DNA of 64,000 nucleotides from Acetofilamentum sp. (GTDB lineage Bacteria > Hydrothermota > 32-111), in assembly GCA_020721805.1 (NCBI GenBank), contig DYMB01000001.1, positions 310,487 to 374,486 on the forward strand, given 5' to 3'. Below, one piece after another: positions 58,907 through 64,000 of this stretch. A program made the translations under genes and the position numbers. The notes under the pieces are model-generated. The model was given only the letters and a program-made list of their open reading frames with translations. It ran no database searches and was not told the origin of the DNA. The number at the start of each line of letters is the position of its first letter. Position 1 is the stretch's first letter.

Positions 58907-59281
58907 ATGTCAGATAAAGAAAAAATCATAGAGATGATCGAAAAAATGACGGTTCTAGAACTTGCTGAACTAGTTGATGCTTTAAAGGAAAAATTTGGTG
59001 TTACAGCGGTGGCACCAGTTGGCGTAGCAGCACCACAGGCTGGTGGGCAACAGGCTGCTGAGGCTGAAAAAACAACCGCAACGGTTATTTTACATTCAGC
59101 CGGGCAGTCAAAACTTCAAGTTATAAAGGTTGTAAAGGCAATATTGAACATTGAATTGAAAGAGGCTAAAGAGATAGTTGATGCTGCTCCAAAAGAGATA
59201 AAGAAAAATGTTTCAATGGAAGAGGCTGAAAAGATAAAAGAGCAACTTGAACAGGCTGGAGCTGTTGTAGAATTGAAATAG
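58907..59281 (+). CDS. rplL: 50S ribosomal protein L7/L12
   Basis: [22 protein letters not shown]...[31 protein letters not shown]. Confidence 0.98.
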   Translation: MSDKEKIIEMIEKMTVLELAELVDALKEKFGVTAVAPVGVAAPQAGGQQAAEAEKTTATVILHSAGQSKLQVIKVVKAILNIELKEAKEIVDAAPKEIKKNVSMEEAEKIKEQLEQAGAVVELK

Positions 59282-59287
59282 TAAAAC

Positions 59288-59311
59288 AAGGGGGAGCAAA
59301 ATCTCCCCCTT
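59288..59311 (+). promoter_or_regulatory. rplL-rpoB spacer hairpin 1
   Basis: AAGGGGGAG-CAAAAT-CTCCCCCTT, 9-bp GC-rich stem, no U-run after it. Confidence 0.7.
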
Positions 59312-59334
59312 CACAACAAAAAAGGAGTTGTGAA
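59310..59334 (+). promoter_or_regulatory. rplL-rpoB spacer hairpin 2 with the rpoB Shine-Dalgarno in its loop
   Basis: TTCACAAC-AAAAAAGGA-GTTGTGAA, 8-bp perfect arms, abutting hairpin 1. Confidence 0.6.
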
Positions 59335-59337
59335 TAA

Positions 59338-62300
59338 ATGAAAAGAATATCTTTTTCAAAATTGAATTCAAATTTTAAGTTTCCAGATCTTTTGAGTATA
59401 CAAAAAGAAGCGTTTGATGAGTTTTTACAAGCTGATGTTCCTTTTGAGAAAAGGAAATATCAAGGGCTCCAGAAAATATTTAAAGATTTTTTTCCAATAG
59501 ATGATGCAAATTCAAGGTTCAGTCTGGATTTTGTAAAATATGAACTTGAAGAACCCATATATTCTTTCGAAGAATCAAAATACAAAGGGCTTACCTATGC
59601 TGCTCCATTAAAGGTAACTTTGAAAATGATATATAAAAATATAAACGAGAAAACAGGAGAACCAACCGGAACCATAAAGGATATGATAGAACAGGATGTT
59701 TTTTTGTGTAGTATCCCATTGATGAGTGAAAATGGAACATTTCTTATAAATGGAATAGAAAGGGTTATAGTCAGTCAAATACATAGATCTCCGGGTATAT
59801 TCTTTACAAGAGAGGAGAGTGAAGGCGGTAAATTCATATACTCTGCACAGATTCTCCCAAACAAGGGATCCTGGCTTGAATTTACTGTTGATCTCAATGA
59901 GACGCTTTATGCCAACCTTGATAGAAAAAGAAAATTTCCCGCAACTATACTTTTAAAAAGTTTTGGATATGATACGAACGAAAAAATTTTTAACCTTTTA
60001 TTTTCTAAAGAACAGATTTTATTTTCTGAAAAAGATGCTTTGAAATTATCAACCGGTTTAAATGGAAAAGTTATTTTTTCAAATGAGGTTGATAAAAAAA
60101 CGGGTGAGGTTATTTTTGAAGCGGGCACGGTAATAACAAACGATGTTATTCAAACTTTACTTGAAAGACAGATAAACAAAATAAATATAGTTAAAACCGA
60201 TAACGATGTCGCTCTCAATGTTATTCAAAACACTTTGAGAAAAGATCCGACAAATAGTTTTGAAGAGGCTTATGAGAAATTGTTTCTTTATCTTAAGGGG
60301 ACAAATCCTCCAACCGTTGAAGTTGCCATGAAATTTTTTGAAGCCGCTTTCTTTTCCGTTGAAAGATATGAACTTGGAAAAGTTGGAAGGATAAAATTGA
60401 ATGAAAAATTAAACCATAAAGTTGATAGTTCTAACTATGCTTTGACTAAAGAGGATTTGATATATTCTATAAAAAAATTTCTTTATGCGATAAATCCTTC
60501 TGTGGAATTTAATTTTGATGATATAGATCATCTTGGAAGTCGTAGAATAAGAAGAGTGGGAGAACTTATAGAAAATCAGTTTGAACAGGCTTTTACAAAG
60601 ATGATAAAGAGCATCAAAGAAAGGATGATGATGAAAGAAGAAGTGACACCTAAAGATCTTATAAATGCCAGACTCATTTCATCAACGATTCTTTCGTTCT
60701 TTACGACGAGTCAACTTTCTCAGTTTTTAGAAGAAACAAACCCACTTTCAGAACTTACACATAAAAGAAGAATATCTGCACTTGGTCCTGGAGGATTGAC
60801 AAGGGAAACCGCTGGTTTTGAAGTTCGTGATGTTCATCATTCACATTATGGTAGATTGTGCCCCATTGAGACTCCTGAAGGTCAAAATATAGGTTTGATC
60901 ACATCACTTTCAACATACGCAAGGGTAAATGAATTTGGATTTATCGAGACTCCATATAGGAAAGTGGTGAATGGTAAGGTGACGAATACCGTTGAATACT
61001 TAACAGCCGATCAGGAAGATAAATATTTTATAGCCCAGGCTAATTCACCTTTAAATGAGGATGGAACCTTTAAAAATAAAATGGTACTATGTAGAAAAAA
61101 AGGAGATTATCCTCTGGTTCCAGTTGAAGATGTTGATTATATAGATGTTTCACCGATGCAGATAGTAAGTCCCTCTACCTCACTTATACCTTTTCTTGAG
61201 CATGATGATGCAAATAGAGCCTTGATGGGTTCTAACATGCAAAGGCAAGCGGTTCCGTTGTTGAAACCTTCCTCCCCAATTGTTGGAACTGGAATAGAAA
61301 GAAGGATCGCACTTGATTCTGGAGCCGTTGTTGTGGCAAAGAATGATGGGGTTGTTGAAGATATGAGTGCTGATTTTATTAAAATTAAAACTGATGATAG
61401 AACCAATGAAAATATTTTTGATGAGGAAGCAGGCTATGATATTTATAAATTGAAAAATTTTGAGAGAACTAATCAGGATACCACAATTATTCAAAGACCA
61501 CTCGTAAAAATCGGACAACGGGTAAAAAGGGGAGATATCATCGCTGATGGACATTCCTGTGAAAATGGTGAAATAGCTCTTGGACAGAATGTTCTTGTAG
61601 CTTTTTTACCCTGGTATGGATATAACTTTGAAGATGCAATAGTTGTTTCTGAAAAATTGCTTGTTGATGACAAATTTACATCGATACATATAAAAGAACT
61701 TGAAGTGGCTCTAAGGGAAACCAAACTTGGTCCCGAAGAGTTTACAAGAGAATTACCAAGTGTTAGCGAAGAAGCCGTTGCGAATCTTGATGCAAATGGC
61801 ATAATAATGATCGGTTCAAAAGTTCAACCTGGAGATATACTTGTCGGTAAAATCACACCTAAAGGTGAAATAGAACTGACACCTGAAGAAAAACTTTTAA
61901 GGGCTATTTTTGGGGAAAAAGCAAGCGATGTTAGAGATACATCCTTAAGAGTACCTCCAGGAATTTCTGGTGTTGTTGTGGATGTTAGAGTTTTATCAAG
62001 GGAGAGTAAAAATAAGGGTGTTGTTGAAAGAGAGGTTGTAAAGGAAGTCGACGAAAAAATAAAAAGGATTCTCAAAAAGAGAAACGAATATTTGAAAGAG
62101 ATTCTGTTAGATAAAAAATTGAACGAATCGCTTAAAGATATATACGGTAAAGTGGTTATAAGAAAAAATGCAAAAATAACCACCGAGATTATAAAAAAGG
62201 TAGATTTTTCAACGATAATTTTTGATAAAGAGGTTTTGCCAAACGATTATAGGAAGGTTAATAAAATAATCAGGGATGCTTCAAACGCTATAAACAAAAT

Positions 62301-63114
62301 CAAAAATAGAATAGGAGATGAATCTCTTGATCAACTTCATGGAGATGAATTACCCAACGGTGTTTTGAAAATAGTTAAAGTTTTCATCGCGCAAAAAAGG
62401 AACATCCAGATAGGAGACAAACTCTCTGGAAGGCATGGTAACAAGGGAGTTATCGCCAAGGTTGTTCCCATCGAAGATATGCCATATATGGAAGATGGAA
62501 CACCGATAGATATAGTTTTGAACCCGCTTGGAGTTTCAAGCAGAATGAATGTCGGTCAAATACTTGAAACTCTTCTCGGTTATGTTGGTTATAAAAAAGG
62601 TGAAAAATATATCACACCCGTGTTTGAAGGTGCAACCATAGATGAAATAAAGAAATTTCTTTCTGAGGTAGGAAATCCTTCAGGTAAAGTTGTTCTTTAT
62701 GATGGCAGAACTGGAGAACCTTTTGATGAAATGGTTACCGTTGGTAATATGTATATGTTGAAACTATCCCATATGGTTGAAGATAAAATACATGCAAGAG
62801 CAACCGGTCCATATTCTTTGATCAGTCAACAACCGCTTGGTGGTAAAGCACAGTTTGGAGGTCAAAGGTTTGGTGAAATGGAAGTATGGGCACTTGAAGC
62901 TTATGGAGCAGCCTACACTCTTCAGGAGATGTTGACCGTAAAATCTGATGATGTTAAGGGTAGAACCGAACTTTATGAATCTATAGTGAAAGGGAAAAAT
63001 CCTCCTGAGCCGGGATTACCCGCCGCTTTCAATGTTCTGGTTAAAGAGATGAATGGATTGTGTCTTGATGTGATACTAGGGAAAGAAGAAGAAATAGATG
63101 AAAAAAAAGAATGA
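59338..63114 (+). CDS. rpoB: RNA polymerase beta subunit
   Basis: FLINGIERVIVSQIHRSPGIFF; LGPGGLTRETAGFEVRDVHHSHYGRLCPIETPEGQNIGLI; GRHGNKGVI; GGQRFGEMEVWALEAYGAAYTLQEMLT. Confidence 0.99.
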   Translation: MKRISFSKLNSNFKFPDLLSIQKEAFDEFLQADVPFEKRKYQGLQKIFKDFFPIDDANSRFSLDFVKYELEEPIYSFEESKYKGLTYAAPLKVTLKMIYKNINEKTGEPTGTIKDMIEQDVFLCSIPLMSENGTFLINGIERVIVSQIHRSPGIFFTREESEGGKFIYSAQILPNKGSWLEFTVDLNETLYANLDRKRKFPATILLKSFGYDTNEKIFNLLFSKEQILFSEKDALKLSTGLNGKVIFSNEVDKKTGEVIFEAGTVITNDVIQTLLERQINKINIVKTDNDVALNVIQNTLRKDPTNSFEEAYEKLFLYLKGTNPPTVEVAMKFFEAAFFSVERYELGKVGRIKLNEKLNHKVDSSNYALTKEDLIYSIKKFLYAINPSVEFNFDDIDHLGSRRIRRVGELIENQFEQAFTKMIKSIKERMMMKEEVTPKDLINARLISSTILSFFTTSQLSQFLEETNPLSELTHKRRISALGPGGLTRETAGFEVRDVHHSHYGRLCPIETPEGQNIGLITSLSTYARVNEFGFIETPYRKVVNGKVTNTVEYLTADQEDKYFIAQANSPLNEDGTFKNKMVLCRKKGDYPLVPVEDVDYIDVSPMQIVSPSTSLIPFLEHDDANRALMGSNMQRQAVPLLKPSSPIVGTGIERRIALDSGAVVVAKNDGVVEDMSADFIKIKTDDRTNENIFDEEAGYDIYKLKNFERTNQDTTIIQRPLVKIGQRVKRGDIIADGHSCENGEIALGQNVLVAFLPWYGYNFEDAIVVSEKLLVDDKFTSIHIKELEVALRETKLGPEEFTRELPSVSEEAVANLDANGIIMIGSKVQPGDILVGKITPKGEIELTPEEKLLRAIFGEKASDVRDTSLRVPPGISGVVVDVRVLSRESKNKGVVEREVVKEVDEKIKRILKKRNEYLKEILLDKKLNESLKDIYGKVVIRKNAKITTEIIKKVDFSTIIFDKEVLPNDYRKVNKIIRDASNAINKIKNRIGDESLDQLHGDELPNGVLKIVKVFIAQKRNIQIGDKLSGRHGNKGVIAKVVPIEDMPYMEDGTPIDIVLNPLGVSSRMNVGQILETLLGYVGYKKGEKYITPVFEGATIDEIKKFLSEVGNPSGKVVLYDGRTGEPFDEMVTVGNMYMLKLSHMVEDKIHARATGPYSLISQQPLGGKAQFGGQRFGEMEVWALEAYGAAYTLQEMLTVKSDDVKGRTELYESIVKGKNPPEPGLPAAFNVLVKEMNGLCLDVILGKEEEIDEKKE

Positions 63115-63139
63115 AGAAAAAAAAGTATCTTTAGAATAA

Positions 63140-64000
<861 letters not shown>

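Overview
Low-GC, very compact bacterial chromosome segment. It is read almost entirely on the + strand, with many genes overlapping by 1-40 bp. Order along the window: (1) an alkaline phosphatase gene on the minus strand, split by a +/-1 shift at an A7 tract; (2) tRNA-Pro, glyQ and glyS, then a long housekeeping run (rsmI, CDP-alcohol phosphatidyltransferase, inositol-phosphate synthase, tmk, ctpA, rsmD, coaD, rhomboid, radical SAM, rlmH, an oversized GreA, a thioredoxin-fold protein, panD, lipA, Mrp-like ATPase, map, M18 peptidase); (3) an exopolysaccharide locus at about 22.0-31.9 kb, followed by an archaeal-type glycerol-1-phosphate dehydrogenase; (4) a tandem-HTH MerR regulator on the minus strand; (5) tuf copy 1 plus the complete S10-spc-alpha ribosomal protein superoperon (rpsJ to rplQ); (6) a secreted GHL10-like protein, YggS, a membrane glycosyltransferase and rfbB-rfbA; (7) tRNA-Thr/Tyr/Gly/Thr, tuf copy 2, rpmG, tRNA-Trp, secE, nusG, rplKAJL, rpoB and partial rpoC. 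I see no CRISPR array, transposase, phage or recognisable defence system. The most interesting signals are regulatory or evolutionary: two identical 1225-bp tuf repeats in direct orientation with atypical, mosaic codon usage; an identical initial-transcribed octamer at two translation-gene promoters; a terminator-like hairpin inside a signal-peptide coding region; a predicted leaderless MerR gene under a perfect palindrome; tandem hairpins displaying the rpoB ribosome-binding site; a mirror-symmetric divergent promoter; and archaeal-like lipid/inositol enzymes. All calls come from reading the sequence; no database search was run.
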